Source: a bacterium
GTDB lineage: Bacteria > Pseudomonadota > Alphaproteobacteria > SP197
Direction: 5' to 3'
Length of the DNA: 64,000 nucleotides
Assembly: GCA_028821455.1 (NCBI GenBank)
Contig: JAPPGE010000014.1
Coordinates: 1-64,000 of the forward strand
Shown here piece by piece: positions 23,879-33,636 of this stretch. The position numbers and the translations under genes were made by a program. Under the pieces are notes generated by a model, which was given only the letters and a program-made list of their open reading frames with translations, had not been told where the DNA came from and did no database searches. Position 1 is the stretch's first letter; every line of letters begins with the position of its first letter.

Positions 23879-25399
23879 TCAGTCGCCGGGCGCAACACCC
23901 CGCCGCCGCCACTTGGCGAGCCGGGCCCGCATCGAGGGCAGGAGGATCAGGACCGCGGAGAACACCAGCAGGCCCGCAGTCATCGGTCGTTCCCACATGA
24001 AACTGACGCCGTCGCTCAGATTCATGGCGCGGGCGAAGTTGTTCTCCAGAAGCTGGCCGAGAATGAACCCGATGAGCAACGGCGCCAGGGGAAAGCCGGC
24101 GAAACGCATGATCGTCGCTGCAATCCCCATTCCCGTCAGCAGCAGAAGCTCGGTCGCGTTGTTCTGGCCGATATAGCTGCCCATCATGGTGAAGAACAGG
24201 ATGAACGGGATCAGGTAGTTCCGGGGAACCTGCAGCAGTTTTGCGATGTAGGGAATGAGCGGAAGGTTGAGAATCAGCAGCACCAGATTGCCGATGTACA
24301 TCGAGATGATCACGGCCCAGAAAATCGAGGGATTGTCCACCATGAGCCTGGGGCCCGGAGCGACATTGAGGGCGATCAGTGCGCCCATCAGGATCGCGGT
24401 TGTGCCGGAGCCCGGGATTCCCAATGTCAGCAGGGGGACGAACGACCCCGTGCAGGCCGCGTTGTTGGCGGCCTCCGGGGCCGCGAGGCCCCTGATCGAG
24501 CCCTTGCCGAACTTGGCCTGGTCCTCGCCCCTGGCGATATTGTGTTCGACGGCGTAGCCGAGAAAGGACGCAATCGTTGCCCCCGCCCCCGGCATCACGC
24601 CGACAAAGAATCCCTGGAGCGACTGGCGGCCTATGACCGGCGCGATTTCCCTGGCTTCGGAGCGCGAGATGCGCAGTTTCTCAATGGCGTCGCCGTTTCC
24701 TCTGCCCCGGTTCGAGCGCCTCGGGTCGAGAACCAGATACAGGGCTTCCGGCAAGGCGAACAGCGCCATGGCGAGCGTGATGAAGCTGATCCCGCTCTGC
24801 AGGTCCTGGATGCCCATGGTGAAACGCGGCGCGTTGAACAGCGCGCTCTCGCCCAGGGTCGCCAGCATCACGCCCATCACGGTCATCATCAGCGCCTTGG
24901 CGACCTGTCCGGTGCCTGCGAAGGCCGCAACGGCGGCCAGGCCGACAATCATGAGGGCGAAGTATTCCGCCGAATGGAACAGCAAGGCGACGGTTGCAAG
25001 GCTGGGCGCAAATCCCAGCAGCAGAAGGGCACCCACCGTACCGCCGCAGAAGGACGCGATGGCGGCGATGGTCAGCGCCTTGCCGGCTTGCCCCTGGCGC
25101 GCCAGGGGGTATCCGTCGAAAGACGTGGCTACGGTCCCGGCGACCCCAGGCGCATTGATCAGGATGGATGAGGTGGATCCGCCGAATATGGCGCCGTAAT
25201 AGACCCCTGCAAGGAGGATCAGGGCCGCAGACGGATCGCCGATCTTGATGGCGATCGGGATCATGATTGCGATGATCGACATGGGGCCGAGGCCCGGAAG
25301 CATGCCGATCAGCGTGCCGATCAGGCAACCGGCCACCACCATGAGCAGGTTTTGAAAGGAAAGCGCCGTCTCAAGGCCGCTGAGGATTCCTTCAAGCAT
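23879..25399 (-). CDS. tctA: Tripartite tricarboxylate transporter, large permease TctA
   Basis: A 506-residue integral membrane protein, full length for the TctA family. The typical start is LLMVVAGCLIGTLIGMLPGL, followed by the conserved YYGAIFGGSTSSILINAPG segment and a second GIPGSGTTAILMGAL repeat in the middle, which correspond to the two pseudo-repeats of the family. It forms the ion-coupled channel with TctB. It is last in a tctC-tctB-tctA order on the minus strand, 12 bp after tctB. The substrate is a carboxylate delivered by the neighbouring TctC; its identity is not predictable. Confidence 0.95.
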   Translation of the reverse strand: MLEGILSGLETALSFQNLLMVVAGCLIGTLIGMLPGLGPMSIIAIMIPIAIKIGDPSAALILLAGVYYGAIFGGSTSSILINAPGVAGTVATSFDGYPLARQGQAGKALTIAAIASFCGGTVGALLLLGFAPSLATVALLFHSAEYFALMIVGLAAVAAFAGTGQVAKALMMTVMGVMLATLGESALFNAPRFTMGIQDLQSGISFITLAMALFALPEALYLVLDPRRSNRGRGNGDAIEKLRISRSEAREIAPVIGRQSLQGFFVGVMPGAGATIASFLGYAVEHNIARGEDQAKFGKGSIRGLAAPEAANNAACTGSFVPLLTLGIPGSGTTAILMGALIALNVAPGPRLMVDNPSIFWAVIISMYIGNLVLLILNLPLIPYIAKLLQVPRNYLIPFILFFTMMGSYIGQNNATELLLLTGMGIAATIMRFAGFPLAPLLIGFILGQLLENNFARAMNLSDGVSFMWERPMTAGLLVFSAVLILLPSMRARLAKWRRRGVAPGD

Positions 25400-25411
25400 C
25401 GGCAGGGCTAC

Positions 25412-25897
25412 TCAGAAGAACCACGGCAGGGGGCGAAGGAAAATGCCCAGCATTTCCTGCACCAGGTACCAGATGAACAACGAGGCGAACAGCGACACGG
25501 GAACCAGGACGAGATACCGCCGTTCGCCCAGGACCGTGGCGCCCGCCGTCAGGAACAGCGTCGTCGCGGCGATGAAGCCGATGGGCCGCAACAACAGCGC
25601 ATACGCCGCCATGAGGGCCAGCAGGGAAAGCGCCTGGCCGACCTTGTACTGACGGATGTTCCGCACATCGATTTCGTCGGGATCGGCCTCCGGCCGGGAA
25701 GCCGGCCCGGACTGGATGACAACGATCAGACCCGTCAGGATGCCAATCACGCTCAGCCATTTGGGCAGGGTGTTGGGCAGGAACATCATGTTGCGCTCGA
25801 ACGGCAGGAGCGCCTCTTCCATGGTCACGAAGGCGGTGTATCCGTAAACCAGGCAGACGACGACGAATATCCCGGCAATAGCGCGTTCCAGCGTCAT
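25412..25897 (-). CDS. tctB: Tripartite tricarboxylate transporter, small permease TctB
   Basis: A 161-residue membrane protein with about four hydrophobic segments (IAGIFVVVCLVYGYTAF, a segment after LPKWLSVIGILTGLIVVI, and two near the C-terminus), the size and layout of TctB. It lies between tctC and tctA. TctB is poorly conserved in sequence; the context makes the call secure. Confidence 0.88.
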   Translation of the reverse strand: MTLERAIAGIFVVVCLVYGYTAFVTMEEALLPFERNMMFLPNTLPKWLSVIGILTGLIVVIQSGPASRPEADPDEIDVRNIRQYKVGQALSLLALMAAYALLLRPIGFIAATTLFLTAGATVLGERRYLVLVPVSLFASLFIWYLVQEMLGIFLRPLPWFF

Positions 25898-25979
25898 GGC
25901 GCCGTCCAGTCCCTTCTTTCGTATGCCGACGGGAAACGGCCGTCCGGGCGTACCGGAGAAGCGCTCCCGGCGGGCCGAC

Positions 25980-26975
25980 CTAGTTCCCCAGGAAACCGAG
26001 CTTCTGCATCAGTTCCTTGACCACCTCTTCCTGGTTCTCGAGGAAGGCGGCGAAGTCCTCGCCGGAATTGTGGATGTCCACCCAGCCGTTGCGGTCGCGC
26101 ACGGCCTCCCACTCAGGGGTGCCGTACATGGCGGCTATGGCCTTGCGGAACAGCGCCGCCTTGTCTTCAGGCAATCCCGGTGCGCCGAAGAATCCGCGCC
26201 AATTGACGAAGGTTGCATCGACGCCCTGTTCTCTCAGCGTCGGCGCATCCGGGAACGCCGCCACGCGCTCGTCGGAGGTCACCGCAAGAATTCGCATCTC
26301 GCCAGCCCTGACAAGATCGACAGCTTCGGAAAACCCGGTCGAGCCCGCCTGGACCTCGCCGGACAGGATTGCCGCATTCAGTTTGCCGCCGGCGTCATAG
26401 GGAATGTACTTCATCCTGGTCGGATCGGCGCCCGCAGCCTGAAAGGCCAGGGCCGCGACCAGATGGTCCATGCCGCCAGGCACGGAGCCGCCGCCGATCG
26501 ACACGCTGCGCGGGTCTTCCTTGAACGCCGCGACGAGCGCCGGAAAATCTTCGTAGGCGCTGTTCTTTCCGGTGATGATGGCCGCGTAGTCGCCGATCGT
26601 ACCCGCGATCATGGTCAGGTCGCGGAAATTGTGCGGGAAACGCCCGATCAGCGACCGTATGATGATCGGCGTCGAGTTGACCATCAGCGTGCCGTGGTTG
26701 GATCCGGCGTTCTCGATCAGGTAGCCGATGGCCTTGCCGCCGCCGCCGCCCGACATGTTTTCGTAGGATGCGCTGCCGACGATGCCCGACTTCGTGAGGG
26801 CCTCTCCGGTGCCGCGGGCCGTGCCGTCCCAGCCGCCGCCGGCGCCGCCCGGAATCAGGAAATGGATGCTGTCGAGTACTTTTTGGTCACCCTGTGCCGG
26901 CGCCCACGCGCCGGTCGCGATCACGGCCGCGGCAAGGACGGCCAAGCCTGCACGTCGGGCGAGAGTTGTTCTCAT
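25980..26975 (-). CDS. tctC: Tripartite tricarboxylate transporter, solute-binding protein TctC (Bug family)
   Basis: A 331-residue periplasmic binding protein. A Sec signal peptide (GLAVLAAAVIATGAWAPAQG) is followed by HFLIPGGAGGGWDGTARGTG, the Bug-family phosphate-loop-like signature, and later SVSIGGGSVPGGMDHLVAAL and KYIPYDAGGKLNAAILSGEV. It is the first gene of the operon, with a 82-bp gap before tctB. It captures the carboxylate and delivers it to TctAB. Confidence 0.95.
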   Translation of the reverse strand: MRTTLARRAGLAVLAAAVIATGAWAPAQGDQKVLDSIHFLIPGGAGGGWDGTARGTGEALTKSGIVGSASYENMSGGGGGKAIGYLIENAGSNHGTLMVNSTPIIIRSLIGRFPHNFRDLTMIAGTIGDYAAIITGKNSAYEDFPALVAAFKEDPRSVSIGGGSVPGGMDHLVAALAFQAAGADPTRMKYIPYDAGGKLNAAILSGEVQAGSTGFSEAVDLVRAGEMRILAVTSDERVAAFPDAPTLREQGVDATFVNWRGFFGAPGLPEDKAALFRKAIAAMYGTPEWEAVRDRNGWVDIHNSGEDFAAFLENQEEVVKELMQKLGFLGN

Positions 26976-27654
26976 TGGTCACCACTCCTGTCTGCTGGTT
27001 CGAGGACGTTCTCCTTCGAGGGAAACTTCCGAGGGGCGACATTGCCCGCTGATTGTGGACCGTATCACCGCCCGGGGAACTTTCAATGCCTTGGTGACGA
27101 TAGTGCAGTTGCGGACTTCCGGGCGTCCCCAACATTGGGGATGCCTAGACAAATTCCTGCGTGCGGGCGTACGGGACGCAGCCCGTCTGGCGCCGACTGC
27201 TCCGTTGAAGCGCCTTCGCCGCCAGGGAGCGCCGCCGGACTGTCGGCTCTCTTGTCGCTCGGCGGGCCGACTGGATGCCGACCGGCGCCATGAGTGATCG
27301 ATCGTGCTGGACCAGGAAGGGTCGGGATCCGGCGCGTGGCTGCATGTCCACCGTCAAGTACGCCGGATTGGCGATGACACCGATATCGAGGTCCGGATCT
27401 TCGCCGCCGACGCCATCGGCAAGCCCGACTCCGAACTCCACGTGCCGACCAAGTGCGGACGGATCCCAGTTCGGAGAGCAGCGGCGTTGCCAGCGGACGG
27501 AGCATCGCGAACCAACGCTGCCGGCAGCAATTCTCCAGCGATGACTGGAGCAGAGACATCGGCACCGTCAAGATCTCCACCTCCGCCGCGGCCTCCGCCG
27601 GATTGCGACGTTGAGAACCTGAGGGAGATAGGCGTGAGACCCGTGATCGTTGAG
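26976..27654. other. About 0.68 kb without a confident gene
   Basis: This is the upstream region of tctC. Several overlapping frames exist on both strands but none has convincing composition. On the minus strand EFGVGLADGVGGEDPDLDIG (about 27440-27380) looks most like a protein fragment; it is not recognised and is short. The tctC promoter should lie within 26976-27130. Confidence 0.5.
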
Positions 27655-27774
27655 TCATGACACGTCCAGAGTGTTCGGGATGGCTTGCCTGACCCGGCCG
27701 GCGGTTGCCCCGATGTCGCGGTCGGCGAGATGAGCGTAGCTCAGTTGTCGGTAGGCGTGAGACATAAGAACCGT
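27655..27774 (-). pseudogene. Possible C-terminal scrap of a tyrosine recombinase
   Basis: A minus-strand frame ends in SYAHLADRDIGATAGRV-RQAI, the usual end of phage-type integrases (RYAHLAD...A..R...I). Only about 40 codons resemble one, and the upstream catalytic parts are absent. Weak evidence. Confidence 0.3.
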
Positions 27775-27865
27775 CAGATTCGTGATCTGAAGGGTGTGTC
27801 GGCGCGCCGGATGGGGAACCCGAGTCTCCACCGGTTCTGGTGCACCAGGGACTCGGGCGACAGTT

Positions 27866-28859
27866 CTATCGGTCCACCCTTCGGGCACCCAAACCCTGAT
27901 GCTTGCGAACATGTCGGGTCTTCCATGCGAGCATCGGCATGTTCTCTATTCGGACACGGATCTCCGGCGCGGGGTCCAGCAAGCGAGCGTCAATCTCGCC
28001 ACGATCGAGCACGCCATCCAGAAACGCCTGTTCGTTCGCTGTCAGATCGAACAGGAAGGCGAATCTGTCGCGGCAGAGGGCAATGGTCTCCTCGATCCAC
28101 GCGTCGGTTTCTATCCTGGCGGCAAGACGGTCACGTGGCAGGCAGATTGTGAGTTTGTGGCGGAACTCGTGCGGATCTCCCTCGATGGCGTCGATCGACC
28201 TGGTGCGCCAGTCGCGTCATCCACTGGCTCCCATGGCCAGCCCGGCAGCCTTGATCCGGCCCCGGTCGAGCCCGTCGATGCAAAGGATACGCCTCGCGTC
28301 GATAGAGATCGCGGGCAGCATGCCTGTCGATGAGCGCCACAAGCTTGCCGGCTACGATTTCGTGGAGGTCGAGGACGAGAACGCTCCTGGCCTGTATGCC
28401 GTTTAGGGGAGGGGAGTCCATGCGCGCCATGCCGAACAGCGGCTGACGTGCCATGTGGTTGACGTCGACCTCCAACGTGACGTTGCCGCCGAGCGCCGAA
28501 GAGTAGCGCGCGAGCCACTTGCCGCCGGCATGTCCTTCGGGCCTGCGACGAATGCCGTATCCCCGGGAAGCGAGGAGACGGTCGAGCGCGGCGTTGACGT
28601 CGGGGCGTTCGGCTTCCATTGCGGCCCGGCCGAGCGCACCGACATGGTTGAGGTCGATATCGACCGAGAGCCGGTCGAGAGCGAGATGGAAGAGGTTGAG
28701 CGCCGTCCCGCCCTTGAGGACCAATCGATCCGCCAGAACCCGATCCCGCGCGATCTCCTGCAAGAGGCCCAGGAGCCGCAGCACCTTCTCGAGCGTGCCG
28801 GGCTGGTGACCGGTCTCGTCGGCGAGACGCTGCAGGGTCTGGGCGGACGGCGCCGCCAT
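27866..28859 (-). pseudogene. AbiEii/AbiGii-type nucleotidyltransferase toxin, frameshifted
   Basis: It starts MAAPSAQTLQRLADETG and contains the family core LVLKGGTALNLFHLALDRLS and VDIDLNHVG (the nucleotidyltransferase GG...S and DxD motif). After HAARDLY near 28305 the frame breaks: the continuing homologous sequence DARRILCIDGLDRGRIKAAG is in another frame. The C-terminal part (DWRTRSIDAIEGDPHEFRHK, DAWIEETIALCRDRFAFLFD, NEQAFLDGVLDRGEIDARLL, ending near 27866) is again open. At least one frameshift and one stop inactivate it. It follows a possible antitoxin gene directly. Confidence 0.78.
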
Positions 28860-29153
28860 CTACGGGCCCTCGAAACGGCGCTCGATGACGTCGACGGGGA
28901 GAATGACGGTCCAGTCCCGGGCTGACTTTCCCCCGCCCGGTTTGCCGCCAAGAGCGTACAGGGGCTGAGTCGGCATGAGCGTTCGAAGGTCCTCGAGCGC
29001 AGCATCCGGAACACCCAGCCGGCTCTGCTCGCGCTCCAGCCAGAAATCCATGGTATCGGCTGCGGTGGCCTTGCCGAGCGCGTGCACGTCGTGGATCAGC
29101 GCCTGGGCATCGATCCGCACCGCTAGGTCCAGGGAGTCGAAGAGATTCTCCAC
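28860..29153 (-). CDS. Possible AbiEi-type antitoxin partner (short)
   Basis: A 97-residue frame that ends on the base before the nucleotidyltransferase ATG, so the two are coupled as in abiEi-abiEii pairs. The sequence (DLAVRIDAQALIHDVHALGK, ERRFEGP at the end) shows no HTH and is shorter than AbiEi, so it may be a C-terminal remnant. The call rests on context only. Confidence 0.4.
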   Translation of the reverse strand: MENLFDSLDLAVRIDAQALIHDVHALGKATAADTMDFWLEREQSRLGVPDAALEDLRTLMPTQPLYALGGKPGGGKSARDWTVILPVDVIERRFEGP

Positions 29154-29638
29154 GCCTCCGGTTCAGTATCGCGTGGTACCGCACAAGGACCGATTGGACG
29201 AGATTCCCGAGAGGTGTTTCTGTTTCGGGAGCTGCCGCCTTTTTGCGACTGCGACGGCGCAAGGCTGCCAGGGAGTTGTCCGGATGCCCTCGCTCCGGGA
29301 TCCGTGTTGTAGTGCCGACCCGCTCGAGGCGCGTGATCGACTTCAAGAACATGATGGATCGTCGCCTTCCGGCCGAGCGAATTCAGACAGACGACACGTT
29401 CACGCCGGGCGTGGTCGATCTTCTTGTTAGTGGACCGGGAGGGATCCGGAGTCTCGTCTCCGGCCTGGCAGGGAGATCGTCTTTCCGGCGCCGAAACCGG
29501 ACGTCGCGGTGATGCCTTGCAAGACTTCCGCAATGTTCCGCGACCTGACCTGCAGGTTCGTCAACAATACGAAGATACAACGACCGGTCCCGGTTCATCA
29601 TCGTTGCCTCCGTTCCCAACCCCAACGGAGGATTCGAA
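29154..29638. other. About 0.48 kb without a confident gene
   Basis: Overlapping weak frames only. On the minus strand NIAEVLQGITATSGFGAGKT includes a GxGAGKT Walker-A-like string but is only about 45 codons long. The sequence TGCAAGACTTCCGCAA (about 29518-29533) recurs at about 31158-31173 after the protease gene, so the protease is flanked by a short direct repeat. Confidence 0.4.
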
Positions 29639-31087
29639 ATGTGCATTAAGACCTTATCATTCCTTGGCGGCACAGTTATCGGAACACTCGCTGCATCGGC
29701 ATGGGTTGCGGTTTCGGAACCTCCCCAGCCTTGGTCCCTGGAAGCAGGCTTCGAGGACGATCCCAGGTCCGTCGAGATTGCCGCCGGCGGTCCGAGCCAT
29801 GACGGTTGGGGCGGTTGCGGTTTCCTCCCTGACGAGCCCCAGCTCGTCTTCGACTACGTCAGCGGAGACTCCACACTCAGCATCGGCACGGTGAGTCGCG
29901 AGGCGGACACCACGCTTGAGGTCACAACGCCCTTGGGCCACGTCCTGTGCGATGACGACAGCGGCGGCGATGGCGATGCGCTTGTGACACTGCAGAGCCC
30001 GGAAAGCGGCCAGTACGAAATTCGGGTCGGAACCTACTCCAACGCAGAGATCGGCAGCCGTTCCGACGTGTACGTCACCGAATTCATCGCCGGTGATGGC
30101 AGCATCAAGACGACCGCACAGTCAACGCACCGATGGTCTCTGGAAGCAGGCTTCGAGGACGATCCCAGGTTCGTCGAGATTGCCGCCGGCGGTCCGAACC
30201 ATGGCGATTGCGGTTTCCTTCCGAACGAACCCCAGCTCGTCGTCGACTATGTCAGTGGAGACTACACGCTCAGCATCGGCACCGAGAGCTACCAGGCGGA
30301 CACCACGCTTGAGGTCACAATGCCCTCGGGCGATGTCCTGTGCGATGACGACAGTGGTGGTGTCAGCAACGCGCTCGTCACACTGGACGACCCGGAAAGC
30401 GGCCAGTACGAGATTCGGATCGGAACCTACTCCTACGACGAGGTCGGCAGCCGTTCCGATGTCTTCGTCACGGAACTGACAGGCGAGAGCGACGTTTTTT
30501 CCGGAACGGGCTTCCTGGTCTCCGGCCATCATATCGTCACGAACTGGCATGTCGTTGATGAGGCTGTCGGCAGCGTGACCGTGCGGGCGCTGGGTCTCCC
30601 GGAGTTTCAGGCCGAGATCGTGACGTACAACGAAGAGGACGACATCGCGCTGCTCTACGCCGAAGAGATGCCCGAAGGTCTGAACGAGGTGGTCTTCCGC
30701 TCACGGCCGCCGGTCTCCATCGGCGAGACGATCTTCGCCTTCGGGTTCCCCGTGTCGCACGGCAACTTCACGCAAGGCAATGTCTCGGCACTGACCGGCG
30801 CCGATGGCGATCTCGCCGGTCTCCAGTTCACGGCCCCGGTCCAGCCGGGCAGTTCCGGTTCGCCGCTGTTTGACGCGGAGGGACATGTGATCGGCATGGT
30901 GACATCGAGAGTCGCGGACGGACAACTGGTCAACTTCGCACTGCGCGGCACCCTGGTCAGGGTCTTCCTCGATACGAACAATGTCGACTACGAGCTCGCG
31001 GATTCGGACGACATCCTTCCACCTCAAGACATCGGCAACGATGCTCAGGATTCCGTGGTGGAGCTGATCGTCAACTCCGGTTGGTAA
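29639..31087 (+). CDS. Secreted trypsin-like serine protease with two N-terminal repeat domains
   Basis: 482 residues. The N-terminus has an uncleaved-looking or Sec signal segment (LSFLGGTVIGTLAASAWVAV). Then there are two tandem beta-sandwich repeats of about 115 residues, each beginning WSLEAGFEDDPR.VEIAAGG and containing LCDDDSGG and ESGQYEIR.GTYS, resembling bacterial pre-peptidase-type domains. The protease domain follows, with the catalytic triad visible: His in VTNWHVVD, Asp in EEDDIALLY, Ser in VQPGSSGSPLF. The Shine-Dalgarno GGAGG is 8 bp before the ATG. It probably acts in the periplasm or outside the cell. The next gene is also secreted. Confidence 0.88.
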   Translation: MCIKTLSFLGGTVIGTLAASAWVAVSEPPQPWSLEAGFEDDPRSVEIAAGGPSHDGWGGCGFLPDEPQLVFDYVSGDSTLSIGTVSREADTTLEVTTPLGHVLCDDDSGGDGDALVTLQSPESGQYEIRVGTYSNAEIGSRSDVYVTEFIAGDGSIKTTAQSTHRWSLEAGFEDDPRFVEIAAGGPNHGDCGFLPNEPQLVVDYVSGDYTLSIGTESYQADTTLEVTMPSGDVLCDDDSGGVSNALVTLDDPESGQYEIRIGTYSYDEVGSRSDVFVTELTGESDVFSGTGFLVSGHHIVTNWHVVDEAVGSVTVRALGLPEFQAEIVTYNEEDDIALLYAEEMPEGLNEVVFRSRPPVSIGETIFAFGFPVSHGNFTQGNVSALTGADGDLAGLQFTAPVQPGSSGSPLFDAEGHVIGMVTSRVADGQLVNFALRGTLVRVFLDTNNVDYELADSDDILPPQDIGNDAQDSVVELIVNSGW

Positions 31088-31253
31088 CGATCCCCAGTCC
31101 CGGGCGCTGCCTCGGCGAGGCGGCACCCGGGATGATTCGTGCCGCGGTGAACGTGATGCTGCAAGACTTCCGCAAGACTCCGAGACCTCCCGAACATGTT
31201 GCCTGCGTCGTCACTGTGCTTGAATGGGATACATGGACAGCAGGGTGGACGTC

Positions 31254-32762
31254 ATGTCTCATCGCAACTGGTGGGTTGCACTTGTCCTTGGCGCGGTGAT
31301 GGTGACGTCGACGGCCGTGGCAGCGTCCGAGCCCGCCGTCAGCGAACCCGAATTCGGCATCAACCGTGGCGCACTGGCATTCGATGGCGCGTGCAACGAT
31401 CCCCGGTTCGTCACCAGGGATGGTCCGGACGCAAGCAATCTTGCGCAGATCTTCGGCGATGCCGCGGATTGCCATGCCGCCTGGGAAAAGGGTGAGATTG
31501 CCCTGCGGCAGACAGGGCACTTCCTGGTGAGCCGCATGGCAGCGATCGCAGATCTCGACGACGACCTTGGCGACCTTGATCGGCCGTCGGAAGAAACCGG
31601 CGACACCCTGGGCTCCGACCAAGGTCCCTGGTCCTCGGATGGCGTGTGCAACGATCCCCGGTTCGCGGCCGATCCACGTTGGCTCAGGGCCGTCGATCAG
31701 ATTGACGAAGCCCGGGGCAAGGACTCCACTGACTGCCTCTTAGGCTACCTGTCCCGCCAGGCGTGGCCGATCCGGTTTCGACCGACGGACGGCGAGGGTC
31801 TCGTGTTCGGCGATGACAGCGGCGAGTGGGCCGGCGATGGCGAATGTGACGATCCCAGGTTCATTGGAGTTGCATCCGCCGAAAGCGCCAGCGTGTCAGA
31901 CCTCCTGCGCGATGCTTCGGATTGTTACGAGGCCTGGACCAACGGGCACGTCACACTGATCGTGCCGCTCGCTGTCCTCGACAGGCTGCCGGCCGGATTC
32001 GACCTTGGCGGCGACACCAGCGAATGGGCCTTCGATGGCGAATGCGATGATCCGCGGTTCGAAGGGGCGGGCATGGCCCGCGATCCGCTGACCGTGGATC
32101 AGGCGCGTGACGCAACCGATTGCGTCAAGGGTCTCCTGAGCGGCGCGGTCGAACTGAAGCTTCCAAGACTGCAGGACGGGACGATCCTGTCCTTCGGAGG
32201 CAACGCAGGCGAGTGGGCTGGTGATGGCGTATGCAACGACCCCCGATTCAAGGCCGATCCGCGATGGCCGGATGTCGCTCGTCCTGTCGGTGACGCCCGA
32301 CACCAGGATGGCGCCGACTGCGAGCAGGGGTTCCTTGAGCGCCGCGTCTGGCCGGCATGGGCACAGACGACGGACAACAGGGGCATCGTGTTTGGCGATG
32401 ACAGCGGTGAGTGGGCGGACGACGGCGAATGTGACGATCCCAGGTTCTTCGGTGTTGCTGCCGCCGAAAGCGCCAGCGTATCGAACCTCCTGCGCGATGC
32501 TTCAGATTGTCACGAGGCCTGGATCAATGGGCAGGTCACATTGATCTCGCCGGTCGCTGTTCTCGAGGGGCTGCCGGCCGGATTCGACCTTGGCAGCGAC
32601 ACCAGCGAATGGGCCTTCGATGGCGAATGCGACGATCCACGGTTTGAAGGTGAACACGTGGCGTCCGAATTGCACCCGGAGAATGAGCGACGTGACGCAA
32701 CCGACTGTGGACGGGCCTTCCTGAAGGGCAAGGCGGACATCAGGAAGCAAGCGCTGCAGTGA
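31254..32762 (+). CDS. Secreted seven-repeat Cys-rich protein (DG-C-DPRF repeats)
   Basis: About 502 residues from the ATG at 31254 (ATGs at 31224 and 31233 are alternatives). After a signal peptide (WWVALVLGAVMVTSTAVA) come seven repeats of W-x-x-DG-C-(D/N)DPRF, each followed 30-40 residues later by D-A-x-DC, so each repeat carries two Cys, probably one disulfide. Repeats 2-3-4 and 5-6-7 match each other in order (SDGVC/GDGVC, GDGEC/DDGEC, FDGEC/FDGEC), showing duplication of a three-repeat block. The Asp-rich turns could bind calcium. No named family or function is claimed. It is followed 20 bp later by a response regulator gene. Confidence 0.75.
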   Translation: MSHRNWWVALVLGAVMVTSTAVAASEPAVSEPEFGINRGALAFDGACNDPRFVTRDGPDASNLAQIFGDAADCHAAWEKGEIALRQTGHFLVSRMAAIADLDDDLGDLDRPSEETGDTLGSDQGPWSSDGVCNDPRFAADPRWLRAVDQIDEARGKDSTDCLLGYLSRQAWPIRFRPTDGEGLVFGDDSGEWAGDGECDDPRFIGVASAESASVSDLLRDASDCYEAWTNGHVTLIVPLAVLDRLPAGFDLGGDTSEWAFDGECDDPRFEGAGMARDPLTVDQARDATDCVKGLLSGAVELKLPRLQDGTILSFGGNAGEWAGDGVCNDPRFKADPRWPDVARPVGDARHQDGADCEQGFLERRVWPAWAQTTDNRGIVFGDDSGEWADDGECDDPRFFGVAAAESASVSNLLRDASDCHEAWINGQVTLISPVAVLEGLPAGFDLGSDTSEWAFDGECDDPRFEGEHVASELHPENERRDATDCGRAFLKGKADIRKQALQ

Positions 32763-32781
32763 CCACCGTGCGAGGCATCGA

Positions 32782-33636
32782 ATGGACAACTACGAATACA
32801 AGGTTCTGATCGTCGACGATGAGGATGACGTCCGCAACGGCTGGGTGGCGGGATTGTGTGCGCTGGGTGTGCGCGGGCGGGAGTTCTTCGCCATGGGCGC
32901 CAGGACGGCCGGGGACGCCCTTGACCTCCTCTCGGAAGAGAGGGCACGTGGCGCCCCCTTCAACGTCGCGGTGCTTGACCTGCATCTCGAGGGAAGTGGC
33001 GAGCCCTACGAGACTGACCGTTGGGCTCTCGCAAGGCAGTTGAAGGAACTCTATCAGCCCTATCCCGACCTGGGGATCATCGTGGTGACGGCCATCCACC
33101 ACGATCCGGCCGATTTCAAGACTGCCAGCGACATGGCCGACGGAGGCTATCTCTCCAAGGCTGCAATCGACGCCGAGAATCTCGCCGAGGTCATCAGAAC
33201 GCGCTTTCCGCCGCGAGAGGCTCCCGTCTTCTGGTTCTCTCCTGCGCACCAGGACAACCAGGACAAAGCCTTCATCCTGAACACCGGCACCATGACGCTG
33301 CGTCGCCTCCCGGGCCGGGCCAAGGTATCGACACCGCGCGGCACAGGTGATCTCTGGTTTCTGGAGGTGTTCTTGCGCGAGGCCCTGGACAGGTCCCCGG
33401 AAACCCTGGTCGGATACGACACGATCTATGCCTACAAGGACGGCCGCCATCAGACGACCATCCCGATACCCTGGCACCTGGGCACACAGCGCACCCAGGG
33501 AGAGGACAACAGCTGGATTCATCAACCCGTGTCCCGGTTGCGCACTCTCCTCGATCCGGTGGAAAAGGGCATCTTCGAGAACCGGCGCAATGAAGGCTAC
33601 GTGGTGGCGGCGAGGGTCAAGAGGGTCGACGATTGA
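32782..33636 (+). CDS. Response regulator with receiver and winged-helix-like output
   Basis: 284 residues. The receiver domain runs from KVLIVDDEDDVRNGW (acidic pocket) through the phospho-acceptor Asp in VAVLDLHLEG to GIIVVTAIHH and the Lys in GGYLSKAAID. The C-terminal part (about residues 150-284) ends FENRRNEGYVVAARV, like the end of an OmpR-type winged helix, but the rest is unusual, with an extended strand region (FWFSPAHQDNQDKAF). It overlaps the kinase gene (TGATG), so they form a two-component pair. It may control the secreted proteins just upstream. Confidence 0.8.
   Translation: MDNYEYKVLIVDDEDDVRNGWVAGLCALGVRGREFFAMGARTAGDALDLLSEERARGAPFNVAVLDLHLEGSGEPYETDRWALARQLKELYQPYPDLGIIVVTAIHHDPADFKTASDMADGGYLSKAAIDAENLAEVIRTRFPPREAPVFWFSPAHQDNQDKAFILNTGTMTLRRLPGRAKVSTPRGTGDLWFLEVFLREALDRSPETLVGYDTIYAYKDGRHQTTIPIPWHLGTQRTQGEDNSWIHQPVSRLRTLLDPVEKGIFENRRNEGYVVAARVKRVDD

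Noticed and set aside
22662-25328. Long frames on either strand opposite the primase fragment and tctA
   Set aside because: Composition is typical of antisense GC-rich shadows; the other strand has recognised domains.
27727-27800. tRNA-like string GTAGCTCAGTTG
   Set aside because: The D-arm-like words are present, but no acceptor stem, anticodon stem or T-loop (GTTCGA) follows at the right spacing. The opposite strand reads as a recombinase-like C-terminus.
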